This document shows, piece after piece, positions 11,694 to 20,642 of a stretch of DNA of 36,448 bases; the first letter of the stretch is position 1; each line of letters starts with the position of its first letter. The position numbers and the translations under genes are program-made. The notes under the pieces are model-generated. The model did no database searches, was not told where the DNA came from, and worked only from the letters and a program-made list of their open reading frames with translations. The stretch comes from an uncultured Acetatifactor sp. (GTDB lineage Bacteria > Bacillota > Clostridia > Lachnospirales > Lachnospiraceae), in contig CANPWA010000027.1 of assembly GCA_947581865.1 (NCBI GenBank), positions 1 through 36,448 on the forward strand. Reading direction: 5' to 3'.

Positions 11694-13238
11694 CTATTTG
11701 TAAGAAAGCGACGGCGAGACGGCCCAGTCCGCACCCGACAGCGGGTAGGCCACGTGCACCGCAAGCCCACACAGGAAACCATCGGAGCAGCCGCCGCCGA
11801 AGAGCAAGAAACACGAGGCCGCGAACCAGCACCCGTCAGGGATATAGGTGGTCTCGCTTCCGCTTACCTCGGACGGTATCCGCCCGTTCCGGTCGTACTT
11901 TGTCTTTGAGATATAGCCCCCGGATGTCCCGGTAGGTTTTACCTCTGTGTTGGTGTACCCTGCTCCTACCCCGGTGTCGTCATACGGCGGGGACAGCTTC
12001 ACACAGATCTGTGTCTGCGCGTTCGTCACCATGCCGGCCTTTCGCTTCCACGTATGGGCGTAGAAGTTTTCGATATAAAAGACCTTCACATAGTCCCGCG
12101 CGACACTCTTCCCGTAGAACATCCCCTTGTCGGACGCTCCGCCAGTCGCCAGATAATTAGGCGCGTTCTGCGAGCCGCCCGTATAATATCCGTACCCGAA
12201 CACCTTCTGCACGTCGGTACTCTGCCCGATCAGGAATAGTAGGTCGCCGATCAGGCTGCTGTCGCTCCAGTCGTCCAGATACCAGTTATTGCCGTTCTCT
12301 TTCGCCTGCGTGATCTCCGCCGCTCCAGCCATAGATTTAGCGATTGTCTGGCCTTTCAGGGAGCGAATCTTGCTACTGATGGAAGAGCAGTCGAACGCAT
12401 TCACGAATATCTCGTCCTTTTCCTGCCCGTCCCAGCCGATGTGAGCGTCGCACTCGTAGCCTTCTTCGATCTTCATATCGCAGACGCGGAAGTGCTGTAC
12501 TCCGTCCTCACCTGTCCACCGCTTACAGTACATCTTTTTGATTCCGACCATCGCATTCCCGTCGTAGGAGGTGTCGGAAATCTCGGAATCTCCGCCGCCC
12601 TTTTTCTTCGACTGGTCTGTATGGTCGAGCTCATAGTCCACAGTCCCGTTTGATTTCAGCATGACAGGCCGGAACATATCGAACAGCGGTGAGTTCAGCC
12701 AGCCTCCATAATTCGGAACCCCGCTCGTGAGGTTCATCTGGAACGGCGTGAACTTCGCATTGTCCACGTCCGAGGGGTACTTGATAGCCGTCCCCTGCGT
12801 AGTCGCTGAATTGGTGGGCGTATAGTCGTAGCCGTAGAGGAAGTTGTATTTCTTCGCTGTCACGCTCGCCCGGTTCAGGTTGTTCCGGTTATACACTCCC
12901 TGTCGGCTGTACGGGAAGGCCGCGTAGTAGTAGGTCTTGCCGACAGTCACATTGTTGTCCGTCATGGTTCCGTCCTGCTTCACGTCCGCGAACTTCTCCC
13001 CGTCGAACTCTGTCTCCGGGAACGCGGTATCGGACTTCCTGATGACAGCTCCGGCAACAGAACACAACGTCTGCCCGTCAATTACCGTGTCCTTCGGCAA
13101 TGAATAATTCAGGATCACCGAAGCCTTTTCACTCGCCTTCTCATACTTCGGGCGAGCTGTGAATACCAGCATATTGCTCGGCTGGATTCCTCCAAATAAG
13201 TGCCTGTTCTTCCCGAACAGTAAATCCTCTTCTGCCAT
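11694..13238 (-). CDS. Receptor-binding tail protein, DGR target
   Basis: A 514-residue tail adhesin. The start follows TAAGGAGGTAAAC. The N-terminal part (MAEEDLLFGKNRHLFGGIQP) would attach to the tail tip. The middle is a large beta-rich, tyrosine- and glycine-rich region. The C-terminal 40 residues (about 473-513: CFLLFGGGCSDGFLCGLAVH, then a segment ending SPSLSYK) are the variable repeat and look like the ligand-facing end of a C-type-lectin-like fold, as in other DGR targets. Compared with the template, eleven asparagine, isoleucine or histidine codons are changed. The protein presumably sets host-receptor specificity. It follows another fibre gene, and the retroelement is directly downstream. 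Confidence 0.92.
   Translation of the reverse strand: MAEEDLLFGKNRHLFGGIQPSNMLVFTARPKYEKASEKASVILNYSLPKDTVIDGQTLCSVAGAVIRKSDTAFPETEFDGEKFADVKQDGTMTDNNVTVGKTYYYAAFPYSRQGVYNRNNLNRASVTAKKYNFLYGYDYTPTNSATTQGTAIKYPSDVDNAKFTPFQMNLTSGVPNYGGWLNSPLFDMFRPVMLKSNGTVDYELDHTDQSKKKGGGDSEISDTSYDGNAMVGIKKMYCKRWTGEDGVQHFRVCDMKIEEGYECDAHIGWDGQEKDEIFVNAFDCSSISSKIRSLKGQTIAKSMAGAAEITQAKENGNNWYLDDWSDSSLIGDLLFLIGQSTDVQKVFGYGYYTGGSQNAPNYLATGGASDKGMFYGKSVARDYVKVFYIENFYAHTWKRKAGMVTNAQTQICVKLSPPYDDTGVGAGYTNTEVKPTGTSGGYISKTKYDRNGRIPSEVSGSETTYIPDGCWFAASCFLLFGGGCSDGFLCGLAVHVAYPLSGADWAVSPSLSYK
11701..11821 (-). repeat. DGR variable repeat (VR)
   Basis: The diversified copy of the template, forming the extreme 3' end of the adhesin gene; the stop TAG follows at 11694. 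The 3'-most 20 bases (TCTCGCCGTCGCTTTCTTA) are conserved with the template apart from one C/T difference, which fits an initiation-of-mutagenic-homing site that differs slightly between the two copies. Confidence 0.93.
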
Positions 13239-13248
13239 GTTTACCTCC

Positions 13249-14208
13249 TTATTTTTTCGGCGTCTTTGTGATGACCGATGTTATGGTCAGGCCGTCCTCG
13301 CTGAACGTCTTGACCTGTTTCGCTATCTCTGTACTCCCTGAATCTTTCAGGACGGATGTTTTCTGCAGGCCGTCCTCCGTGAACGTGGAGTGAAGGTTCA
13401 TGCCGGCCTCCGATGTGGCGTCAATCGTCAGGCCGTCCTCGGAGATCGTCTTTGTCCCGTCCGCAAAGCCCGCGGCAAATATCCGCTGCAGCTCTTCATC
13501 CGTGATCTGGTTATACAGTTTCACGGCGGCGTCCTCGGAAATCTGCCCCTGCATGGCCTGATACCACGCAAGCACCTGATCTTTCGTATCGCTCTCCCAC
13601 TGGTTGAAGTCGTTTTCGTGTTCTTCCGTCCACTCGTCCACGTCCGCGATCTTGCTTGCCTTGTACTCCTTTACCCACTGGTCGAACTGTGCGGAGAACT
13701 GCGAGAAGTCCATTTCCTTCACCGTCGCCGCCACATATCCGCACAGTGCCGAATCTGGCCGTGTGTCCGTGATGTCCGCCTGTGTGATCTCGGTTACGCC
13801 AGCTCTCACTGAAATTTGCGCCAGCACAAGTTGATAAATCTCGTTCTCTCTGACCGGGGCGGTGGGTTGTGGGGAATCCGTCGCGCTCCCGGTGATGACC
13901 TTCAAGAAGAAATCCCTGTCCGCGTCGTTCCGCTCTGCGACAATGGTATCAATCCGGTCATACCGGGAGTTTGCCGTCGTGATGTCAAGCGGCGTCTGCT
14001 GCCTCCAGAACATCACTTTCCCGTCGATATTGCAGTAGCCAGGGTTGACCGTGACTTTCATTCCCTCCCCGGCCTCGACCTGCAGCTCACCGATGAATAC
14101 GCCAGTCGTGAAGAACTTCCGCAGCCAGTCCGAAAAGCTGTCCGCGTCATACACCCGGTCGTGATTCTCCGAGTTATAAAACATTGCGTGATTCATATTT
14201 TCTGCCAT
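13249..14208 (-). CDS. Tail fibre / baseplate protein, 319 aa
   Basis: ATG 14208 follows GGGAGGATTAGAG. The N-terminus (MAENMNHAMFYNSENHDRVY, DADSFSDWLRKFFTTGVF) and the central part (VTVNPGYCNIDGKVMF, SRYDRIDTIVAERNDADRDF, ITQADITDTRPDSALCG) match a structural protein common at the tail tip of clostridial siphophages. Residues about 175-230 are helical (FDQWVKEYKASKIADVDEWT). The C-terminus carries three EDGL repeats (TISEDGLTI, TFTEDGLQK, TFSEDGLTI). It probably links the tail tip to the DGR-diversified adhesin encoded next, 10 bases downstream. Confidence 0.85.
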   Translation of the reverse strand: MAENMNHAMFYNSENHDRVYDADSFSDWLRKFFTTGVFIGELQVEAGEGMKVTVNPGYCNIDGKVMFWRQQTPLDITTANSRYDRIDTIVAERNDADRDFFLKVITGSATDSPQPTAPVRENEIYQLVLAQISVRAGVTEITQADITDTRPDSALCGYVAATVKEMDFSQFSAQFDQWVKEYKASKIADVDEWTEEHENDFNQWESDTKDQVLAWYQAMQGQISEDAAVKLYNQITDEELQRIFAAGFADGTKTISEDGLTIDATSEAGMNLHSTFTEDGLQKTSVLKDSGSTEIAKQVKTFSEDGLTITSVITKTPKK

Positions 14209-14210
14209 CT

Positions 14211-15257
14211 CTAATCCTCCCAATCTATGGACGTCGGCAACGGGTTTCCCAGCGTCGGAGTGACGACAAGCGACCCGTATTCGTAGGTCTCCTGAAGCTC
14301 CGTCATCCGTAGGCTCTTCTGCATCTTCCAGCTTGCCTTTTTGACCGTCACGATGTCCCCGAGGTCATAATTCTTCCGGTATACAAAATTCCCCTGCGCA
14401 TTCGTGTCGCACTCGAACGTCTCCGAAAACCTGTTGGCGTTCAAGGTGTTCTGCCCCTCCTGCCGGAGCGCGGCCATGAACTCATCATCGCTTATATCGG
14501 TAGCGCTCACCCCGGAAGCGTCCACAAATATCTCGCTCCGTTCGAGGCCTTCGCTCTCCGTGTCCCCGACCTCGACCGTTACCTCTTCCCCTTTCGCATT
14601 CTCGCCGACGACATATGCCACGTTGGCGTAGCTCTGGTCGTTTGCCTTGTACGTGGCCTTATTGATGTTGTCGTAGTTCTCGGAGAATGTAACGCGGTTG
14701 TTTTCCGTCTGCTCAATGCTCCTGTCAACTCCTTTGTACGTCTCGAAGATGATTTTCTTCCTATTAAAATCAGGCCGGAATCTGTATCCGATGTTCCCGG
14801 CCTTTGCCAGCTTCACCATGAAGGACAGGAGATTCTTGTTCGTTACCTGCCCGGTCACTGTCTCCGGGAAGCTGTTCAGCTCTCCCAGCTCCAGAAGCGG
14901 AATCGGTGTCGCGCCCGTAATGAGCGTCCGCATAGCGTTCTCTATCGTGTCATTGATATTTACCGTCCCGCGAATCAGCCGCCGCCCCATGTAGGCAGAG
15001 AGGAACCGCCCCTTTGCGGTGATCTCGTTCTTCTCCCTGCTTTCCTCGTAGTTGACGTCCTCGATCACCCCGGCCTCGTTCTGCCCGTACATGGTCACAA
15101 GGTTTCCGATCGTGAGCATATTCATGTTGAAATCTGTGATCGGAGCGTGCAGCTCAAACTCTCCCGGCTCAAAATACTTCCGAAGCCAAATGAGGGATGT
15201 CTGATTTTCGATTATGCCCTTTAGGTCTAAGACCTTATCGTATATCCTGATCTCCAC
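14211..15257 (-). CDS. Tail tip protein, ReqiPepy6 Gp37-like, 348 aa
   Basis: Starts with GTG at 15257, 3 bases after the Dit stop. The opening MEIRIYDKVLDLKGIIENQT and the segment LIWLRKYFEPGEFELHAP match the Gp37-like family of siphovirus tail proteins (Pfam Siphovirus_ReqiPepy6_Gp37). This family takes the place of the tail-associated Tal/gp27 hub in many Bacillota phages. Other marks are GRFLSAYMGRRLI and YDLGDIVTVKK near the end. It acts in the virion tail tip, between the distal tail protein and the fibres. Confidence 0.9.
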   Translation of the reverse strand: MEIRIYDKVLDLKGIIENQTSLIWLRKYFEPGEFELHAPITDFNMNMLTIGNLVTMYGQNEAGVIEDVNYEESREKNEITAKGRFLSAYMGRRLIRGTVNINDTIENAMRTLITGATPIPLLELGELNSFPETVTGQVTNKNLLSFMVKLAKAGNIGYRFRPDFNRKKIIFETYKGVDRSIEQTENNRVTFSENYDNINKATYKANDQSYANVAYVVGENAKGEEVTVEVGDTESEGLERSEIFVDASGVSATDISDDEFMAALRQEGQNTLNANRFSETFECDTNAQGNFVYRKNYDLGDIVTVKKASWKMQKSLRMTELQETYEYGSLVVTPTLGNPLPTSIDWED

Positions 15258-15259
15258 CC

Positions 15260-16132
15260 CTACACCCCCAAATACTTGTAGCGGAACATCACCGACACAC
15301 TCATATACCCGGCTCCGCTGTCGGCGTCATAGCCTATCGTATTGTCGCCGCGCATGAGCTGGATAAATTCGCTGTCCTCGTCTAAATACTCGTTGATCTC
15401 CCGCGTCTCCCCGGCGTGAGTATAATAGACGTGTTTATCGTTCGTCCCGGTCGTTATCCTTACTTCGTCCCCTGCCTCCATGTTCAGTGGGTGTGCTACC
15501 GTCCCCACCTTGATCATCTGCTGTGTCTCAACGCAGGTTATCGACGGATTGCTCACATACCCGGACGCCGTGATGATGATGGTCATCCCGATATTGTCCG
15601 CCGCCGTGTCGTTGGTGATCGTTTTCAGCTTTTCCTCCGACTTCTCGCCAAAGGTCTCGCCTTCTGATGGAAACTCATGCCGGAACTCCCACAGAGCCGA
15701 CCATCCGGCCACGACCACCCGCGTATCCTCGCTTGCCTGAAAGTACGGGTCAGGGCACAAGAGGGAAACTGTCGCGGTTCGCGGCGTCCCCATCGTGGAA
15801 ATCTCCACACTCTCGACGTAATACTCAATCGTCTTTGTCTCCCCGTCCTCCGTGTAAGAGAACGTCCCGGGGGACTTCGGCTTGAACACGTCATACAAAA
15901 TCTGCCGATTGTATTTATGGTCTTTCCTCCCCTGCATCGTCAGGACGATATTTCGGAGCTTTAGGGTGGTTCCCTGATACGTCGCCCCGTCCGTCATCGT
16001 GTTGTCCGAGGTGTAGACGTTCCCCTCGCTCAAATAGATTCCTTCGACGTCAAGCAGTAGCCAGGGGGCATAGGTATGGCCGAACCGTATGGAAAGCCCG
16101 TCCGTATTCGTGCATTCTATGATCCTTGCCAT
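15260..16132 (-). CDS. Distal tail protein (Dit)
   Basis: A 290-residue protein of the siphovirus tail component family (Sipho_tail). Residues about 20-110 include APWLLLDVEGIYLSEGNVY and GRKDHKYNRQILYDVFKP, and around 120-135 SVEISTMGTPRTATVSLLCP introduces the typical PYF segment. The C-terminal half is a galectin-like beta domain (EAGDEVRITT, GDNTIGYDADSGAGYMSV). Dit forms the hexameric ring at the end of the tail tube. Its ATG overlaps the tape measure stop (TAATG). Order tape measure, Dit, Gp37-like, fibres is standard. Confidence 0.92.
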   Translation of the reverse strand: MARIIECTNTDGLSIRFGHTYAPWLLLDVEGIYLSEGNVYTSDNTMTDGATYQGTTLKLRNIVLTMQGRKDHKYNRQILYDVFKPKSPGTFSYTEDGETKTIEYYVESVEISTMGTPRTATVSLLCPDPYFQASEDTRVVVAGWSALWEFRHEFPSEGETFGEKSEEKLKTITNDTAADNIGMTIIITASGYVSNPSITCVETQQMIKVGTVAHPLNMEAGDEVRITTGTNDKHVYYTHAGETREINEYLDEDSEFIQLMRGDNTIGYDADSGAGYMSVSVMFRYKYLGV

Positions 16133-19100
16133 TACCCTTTCCCCCTTAACGACAGCACCATTTGTCTGTTCGCGTTCTTCAACTGCCGTGCCGCCTCTGA
16201 TGCGCTTACTTCCTTCGGTGAATAGATGTTGACGTTCTGGACAAGCTCTCTCGGCCCGACCGCATTGCGAATCATCTGCATCATGCGTTCCGTGCCGACG
16301 ACCATTTCAGAGCCGCCCTCGCCTCCGCCTAAGTACCTGCCGCCCATCGCTCCGAAGATGGTAGCCCCGTTGAGGATGTATGCGTCATCGTAGGCTTTCC
16401 GATACCAGCTCACGCTCACAGAAGGAACGGAACCGGATTCCGGATTGAACTCCCCGCTAAGCGAGAAGTGCGGCAACACGATGTTCTGATTGAATCGGAA
16501 CTGCGTGTTCGCGAACATCTGCTGAATCCTGTTGAGAGAGGCCTGAATGGTATTCTCGACAGTATACATCTGCGTCCGCGCGATAGTGCTTAACCTGTCT
16601 ATGTTCGTCACCCATGCTGTATTGATAGCGAGCAGTCCCGCCGTCGTGGAGATCAGCATGGAGTTCATCGCTGCCTCCGTCATTGTCATAGCCGCCGCAG
16701 AGGCTTTCGGCGTCTCCTGCGTAAATATCCCGGAGAACCACTCCGCCGCGTCGCCGAGCTTGTCCTTGAATCCGTCGAGCGCCGCATTGACGACGTTCAC
16801 GCTGGACACCATATCGGACAGCGCGTCGCCCGCCGTCACCGCATTGTCCCGGATTGATTCAACCGGAGCGCTCACAGCCAGCAGAGCCACTCCAAGAGCC
16901 GCCGCCGCGACCGTAGAGGTGCCGAGCGTCACGGACAGTCCCAAGAGTGCGACATCCGTTGCCCCGATTGTCAGCGCCGCTCCCGCAAACGGGAGAAGCA
17001 TAGCCGTCATAGCCGCCGCAGCCGCCAGCGCGCCAGCGGACAGCACTACCATCGAACCGCCGATCTGCACGATTGCGACAGCCGCCGACGTGCCGTAGGT
17101 GGCAATCGTCGGAAGCTGTGTAGCCAGCAGGGCAAGCCCTCCGGTCGCCGCCAGAATCCCGACGCCCACAAGAGCCACGCCTGCGCCGAAAGCGATAAGG
17201 CCAGCAGAGCCAGCCGCCAGCGCGGGAGCAAGTGCCGCCGCTCCTGCGGCCATAGCGGCAATCGCCGCCACGAGGCCGACCATAGCAACCGCCGCCCCCG
17301 GCCCCGCGTCTGCTATCTGGATGGCCGCTTGTGCCAGAAGGGCAAGGCCAGCGGACGCGAGAAGGATTCCAGCACCAGCCGCCACGAGACCGAGCGCATT
17401 CTGCGACAGAGAGCCGACCGCCCCTCCCGCAGAACTCACAGGAGCCGCCGCGCTGCTTGCCGCGCTTCCGAGGCTGGACACGGAGTTTACGGCGTTCCCC
17501 GCCCCCTGCGCCAGCCCGCCGAGCTTTGAGCCGATTCCGGCGAACGTCGTCAGCAGTCCCGACCCCGCAGATACCAAAGACCCTGCCAGGCTCACGCCCT
17601 TTCCGGCAATCGTGAGTACCGGGCCCGCCGCCGCGGCCAGCATGGCGCATTTGACGACCATCTGCTGTTGAGATTCGTCGAGGCCGTCCCACCATCCTTT
17701 CAGCTTACTCACCGCGTCGCTTACCATTTCGAGGGCAGGCTGCAGCATTTCAAGAAGCGTCGTCCCGATCTCAATTCCCGTATTTTTGAGCTGGTTCAAC
17801 GTGATCTGTGTTTGGAAGCTCGTGGTATCCAGCTTGTCGAAAGCGGTCTGCGTGGAGCCTGCCGCCGCTCCCATCTGGTCGATGACATCATTCAACTTCG
17901 CGCCGTTGTCCCACAGGACGTTCGCGGCCTTCCCGGCTTCTGCGGAGCTGAACATATTCTGGATTGTCGTACCGCTCTCCGCCGCCTGCTCGTCGAGGAT
18001 AGAAAGCACATCGGTCAAATCCCAGCCCATTTCCATAGCTTCCGCCATAGTCAGGCCGCCCTCTTTGATATGCTCCGTCCCAGCCGCGAAAGCGTCTGCC
18101 GCTGTCGTACCCTGCTTCCCGAGTTCGTTCAGCATGGAGTTGAGGTAGGTCGTGGTCTCCGCCGTGGCGATACCGTTTGCAGTCATGACCGCATAGGCTC
18201 CGGCCAGCGTTTCGAGCTGTACGCCGTTCGATTTCGCGGTGGGGATAACTTTACCCATTGCAGAGGCCAACTCGCCGACCGTCGTTTTGCCTAAGTTCTG
18301 TGTCTGGATAAGGACATCGGAAACCCGCGTGACATCGCTCGCCTCCATACCGTAGGCGTTCATCGTCGTTGTGAGGATGTCAAGCGCCGACGCCGAATCA
18401 GTAAAGCCTGCCTTTGCAAGCATTGTCGCGTTCTTCACGAAGCTTACCGCGTCCCCGGTCTTCTGGCCTGCAGAGATCGCGTTGTAGACGTTGTCCGCAA
18501 TCTCCGAAGCGCTGATTCCAGTCTGGTCGGACAGCTCCATGATGGCCGACTGCATATCGCCAAGAGAAACCTCCGTGTCGTCGGCAATGGTAGATACCTT
18601 CGCCATCGCGTCCTCAAAATCGACCGCAGACGCGACCGCAACCCCGCCGACCGCAGTTATCGGAGCGGTGACGCCCTTCGTCAGCCCGCTCCCAACCTTC
18701 GACATATTATCGCCGACTTTGGAGATTTCCTCACCGACTTTCTTCATCTTGTCGGCGGCCACTTTCGCCTGCTGCTCCGCGACCGAACCGAAGTCCTTGT
18801 ACTCCTTTTTCAGACTGGAGAGCTGGTTCTCCGTGTCGATGATCTCCCGCGTGAGGGCTTCCTGCTGCCTGATCGTTTCCTCGGTCTGCGGCCCGTTTTT
18901 GAGCTGTTCCAGCGCTTGTTTCTCGGTTTTGAGCTTTTCGCTGGTGTCGCTCACCGCCTCGGCGAGTAGCTTCTGCTTCTGCTGTAAAAGCTCCACATTG
19001 CCGGGATTCACTTTCAGGAGCCTATCGACATCCTTTAAGGCAGACTGTGTTTGCTGTAAATGACTGTTGACGCCCTTTAGGGCAGACTGCAGCTTTGTGG

Positions 19101-19149
19101 TATTGCCCTCGATTTCGATTGTAATTCCCTGAATCCTGTTCCTCGCCAT
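16132..19149 (-). CDS. Tail tape measure protein, 1005 aa
   Basis: The longest gene. Residues 1-140 are coiled coil (KLQSALKGVNSHLQQTQSAL, LLQQKQKLLAEAV). Residues about 150-480 are the TP901-type tape measure core (GLTKGVTAPITAVGGVAVAS, LSDQTGISASEIADNVYNAI). Residues about 500-750 are alanine/glycine-rich hydrophobic segments that would insert in the host membrane. The C-terminus (GREYLGGG-like, GSEMVVGTERMMQMIRNAVG) is conserved. Using the known ratio of about 0.15 nm tail per residue, the tail should be near 150 nm, typical of a siphophage. Its ATG follows GGACAGG. Confidence 0.95.
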   Translation of the reverse strand: MARNRIQGITIEIEGNTTKLQSALKGVNSHLQQTQSALKDVDRLLKVNPGNVELLQQKQKLLAEAVSDTSEKLKTEKQALEQLKNGPQTEETIRQQEALTREIIDTENQLSSLKKEYKDFGSVAEQQAKVAADKMKKVGEEISKVGDNMSKVGSGLTKGVTAPITAVGGVAVASAVDFEDAMAKVSTIADDTEVSLGDMQSAIMELSDQTGISASEIADNVYNAISAGQKTGDAVSFVKNATMLAKAGFTDSASALDILTTTMNAYGMEASDVTRVSDVLIQTQNLGKTTVGELASAMGKVIPTAKSNGVQLETLAGAYAVMTANGIATAETTTYLNSMLNELGKQGTTAADAFAAGTEHIKEGGLTMAEAMEMGWDLTDVLSILDEQAAESGTTIQNMFSSAEAGKAANVLWDNGAKLNDVIDQMGAAAGSTQTAFDKLDTTSFQTQITLNQLKNTGIEIGTTLLEMLQPALEMVSDAVSKLKGWWDGLDESQQQMVVKCAMLAAAAGPVLTIAGKGVSLAGSLVSAGSGLLTTFAGIGSKLGGLAQGAGNAVNSVSSLGSAASSAAAPVSSAGGAVGSLSQNALGLVAAGAGILLASAGLALLAQAAIQIADAGPGAAVAMVGLVAAIAAMAAGAAALAPALAAGSAGLIAFGAGVALVGVGILAATGGLALLATQLPTIATYGTSAAVAIVQIGGSMVVLSAGALAAAAAMTAMLLPFAGAALTIGATDVALLGLSVTLGTSTVAAAALGVALLAVSAPVESIRDNAVTAGDALSDMVSSVNVVNAALDGFKDKLGDAAEWFSGIFTQETPKASAAAMTMTEAAMNSMLISTTAGLLAINTAWVTNIDRLSTIARTQMYTVENTIQASLNRIQQMFANTQFRFNQNIVLPHFSLSGEFNPESGSVPSVSVSWYRKAYDDAYILNGATIFGAMGGRYLGGGEGGSEMVVGTERMMQMIRNAVGPRELVQNVNIYSPKEVSASEAARQLKNANRQMVLSLRGKG

Positions 19150-19151
19150 AA

Positions 19152-19340
19152 TTAAAACCTGTCCATATCCTCTTGTGAGGCCATGTTGTTATAGTCCGCC
19201 GTATCGTTCACCGATTCGATCAGCATATCAATGATCATGCCCTCGTCCAAATTTTCCATGTCATTAACCGACAGCCCCATTTGCACCGCCCGGAGGAGAT
19301 AAACGGCGGTGTTCATCTCCCGGTCGGTGGGGCGTATCAT
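19152..19340 (-). CDS. Tail assembly chaperone, second reading frame (gpT-like)
   Basis: A 62-codon frame starting at ATG 19340 (MIRPTDREMNTAVYLLRAVQ), rich in acidic residues. It lies between the first chaperone and the tape measure gene. The first chaperone ends in a run of seven A followed by TGA, and a -1 slip on that run joins the two frames (GKK then MIRPTD). This is the arrangement of lambda gpG/gpGT. The frame is therefore probably expressed mainly as an extension of the upstream protein, though its own ATG has AAGGAAAAAA upstream. Its role is to bind tape measure protein during tail assembly. Confidence 0.8.
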   Translation of the reverse strand: MIRPTDREMNTAVYLLRAVQMGLSVNDMENLDEGMIIDMLIESVNDTADYNNMASQEDMDRF

Positions 19341-19690
19341 TTTTTTCCTTCGCTCGCTGCCGTCTGGTTCACGAGATAGATTTCCATGATAGGCCCGTTT
19401 GCGCTCCAAAGGGTATCGCCCTCGAACTGCTCCAGCCATTCCATGTAGCCATCCTCGGAAAGCGTGTTCATGTCCTTCTTTTCCGCCGCAGAGTTCATGA
19501 TGTAGCCCAGCTTTCCGGGTAGCTCGAAGTCCACCTTGTCCGGCTCAACATTCAGGCGGGAGAACTTCGTTACTCCCGCTATGAGGTCGGTGTGAAACAC
19601 CTGCCGATAGCGAACGGCTGTTGCGCCGTTCGCCAGCATTGGAAAACTTTTCTCCCCATCAGTAGTAAGCAATTTAATTTCCCTGAACAT
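19337..19690 (-). CDS. Tail assembly chaperone (gpG-like)
   Basis: A 117-residue protein starting MFREIKLLTTDGEKSFPMLA, after TAAGGAGGGCGCGAT. It contains TAVRYRQVFHTDLIAGVTKF and ends MEIYLVNQTAASEGKK, a pattern typical of the gene between the major tail protein and the tape measure in Bacillota siphophages. It ends at TGA directly behind a slippery A7 run, where a -1 frameshift would produce a longer gpGT-type fusion with the 19152-19340 frame. It acts in the cytoplasm, keeping the tape measure soluble and recruiting tail tube protein. Confidence 0.85.
   Translation of the reverse strand: MFREIKLLTTDGEKSFPMLANGATAVRYRQVFHTDLIAGVTKFSRLNVEPDKVDFELPGKLGYIMNSAAEKKDMNTLSEDGYMEWLEQFEGDTLWSANGPIMEIYLVNQTAASEGKK
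19340..19346 (-). promoter_or_regulatory. -1 frameshift slippery site A AAA AAA
   Basis: On the minus strand GGA AAA AAA TGA: the heptamer A_AAA_AAA is in the right phase for a -1 slip, and the zero-frame stop follows at once. A slip joins the two tail chaperone frames. This kind of site is conserved in position across tailed phages. Confidence 0.8.
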
Positions 19691-19702
19691 ATCGCGCCCT
19701 CC

Positions 19703-20290
19703 TTATACTGCTTCCGAGGCCTGCTCCGGCAGATATACATTGCTGAACCACTCGGCATAGGGCTGGTTCCCCACATCGGCTGTGGCCTTCGTGATGTTCT
19801 TTTTCATGCTCTCGTTGTAGATCGGGGACGCGGTCACACTCACGGTTTCAGTCTGAACCTCGACAGATTCAGATTTCGTAGTGGAGCCCACGGACGGGCG
19901 CGCGGCCACGCAGTTATACATCACGTGCCGCCTTGCGTTCTGGTCGCCCTGAAACTCGAACAGCAGCGCAAAATGCTTCTGTACGGGCTCGGTCTCCTCC
20001 ACCAGCACCCCGTTCTTGTCCTTGATCTCTCCGAGGACATCCGTTCGGAAGCTGTCGGACACAAGCGCCATTTCAAGGTCGCCCTGATAGCCGTTGTTCG
20101 CGGTGGTCGTGAAGTAGATACCGTCATCCGCGAAGAAATTTGAGGAATCGCCCTGTGCCTCCATGCTCAACGATACAGCCCCCGGCCACTTGACGGGCGC
20201 TTCGTAGGAGGCGGTATTGTCTTCCTCGTTGATCGTCGCCAGCGCGTAGTAGACATTTTTCAGTCCATACTTGACTTTGTTCTTAGCCAT
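19703..20290 (-). CDS. Major tail protein, phi13 type
   Basis: A 195-residue protein beginning MAKNKVKYGLKNVYYALATI, with SSNFFADDGIYFTTTANNGY and LEMALVSDSFRTDVLGE, matching the phi13/TP901-1 family of tail tube proteins. It polymerises into the tail tube. It lies between the tail terminator gene (8-base overlap) and the chaperones, as usual. The start has GAGGATTTAGAAG upstream. There is no C-terminal Ig-like extension. Confidence 0.93.
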   Translation of the reverse strand: MAKNKVKYGLKNVYYALATINEEDNTASYEAPVKWPGAVSLSMEAQGDSSNFFADDGIYFTTTANNGYQGDLEMALVSDSFRTDVLGEIKDKNGVLVEETEPVQKHFALLFEFQGDQNARRHVMYNCVAARPSVGSTTKSESVEVQTETVSVTASPIYNESMKKNITKATADVGNQPYAEWFSNVYLPEQASEAV

Positions 20291-20642
20291 CTTCTAAATC
20301 CTCTCTTTCTGTGATCTGAAAACTGTAAACAATCTGATACATCTTCTCGTCGTCAATCCATTCACGCTCCTGCTCCCAGGCGATTTCCTGCTCCATCAGA
20401 ACCTTTTCCACCTTCGCCTCTATGGACGGTGAATAGCTGTCTGTATAAAGCTCGATACCGACGCTGTGAATCTTCGAGTAAACGGTATTGTCCGCGAAAA
20501 AATTACTGCTCTCATAAATGAGATAAGTTATAAACGGCGGGTCGGGAGGCTTGTATACCTTGCTTTGCGTGGGAAAAGCGTTGAAGGCATACGGGAGCCC
20601 GACCTTTCCGAGTATTTCATCCATCCTCTCGCCAACTGTCAT
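20283..20642 (-). CDS. Tail terminator / completion protein, 119 aa
   Basis: Contains PPFITYLIYESSNFFADNTV and IELYTDSYSPSIEAKVEKVL, the pattern of the small protein encoded between the HK97 gp10-like gene and the major tail protein in Bacillota siphophages. By position and size it is the tail terminator that caps the tube and joins it to the head. It ends REDLEDG, overlapping the tail protein start. Its own ATG overlaps the previous gene end. Confidence 0.82.
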   Translation of the reverse strand: MTVGERMDEILGKVGLPYAFNAFPTQSKVYKPPDPPFITYLIYESSNFFADNTVYSKIHSVGIELYTDSYSPSIEAKVEKVLMEQEIAWEQEREWIDDEKMYQIVYSFQITEREDLEDG

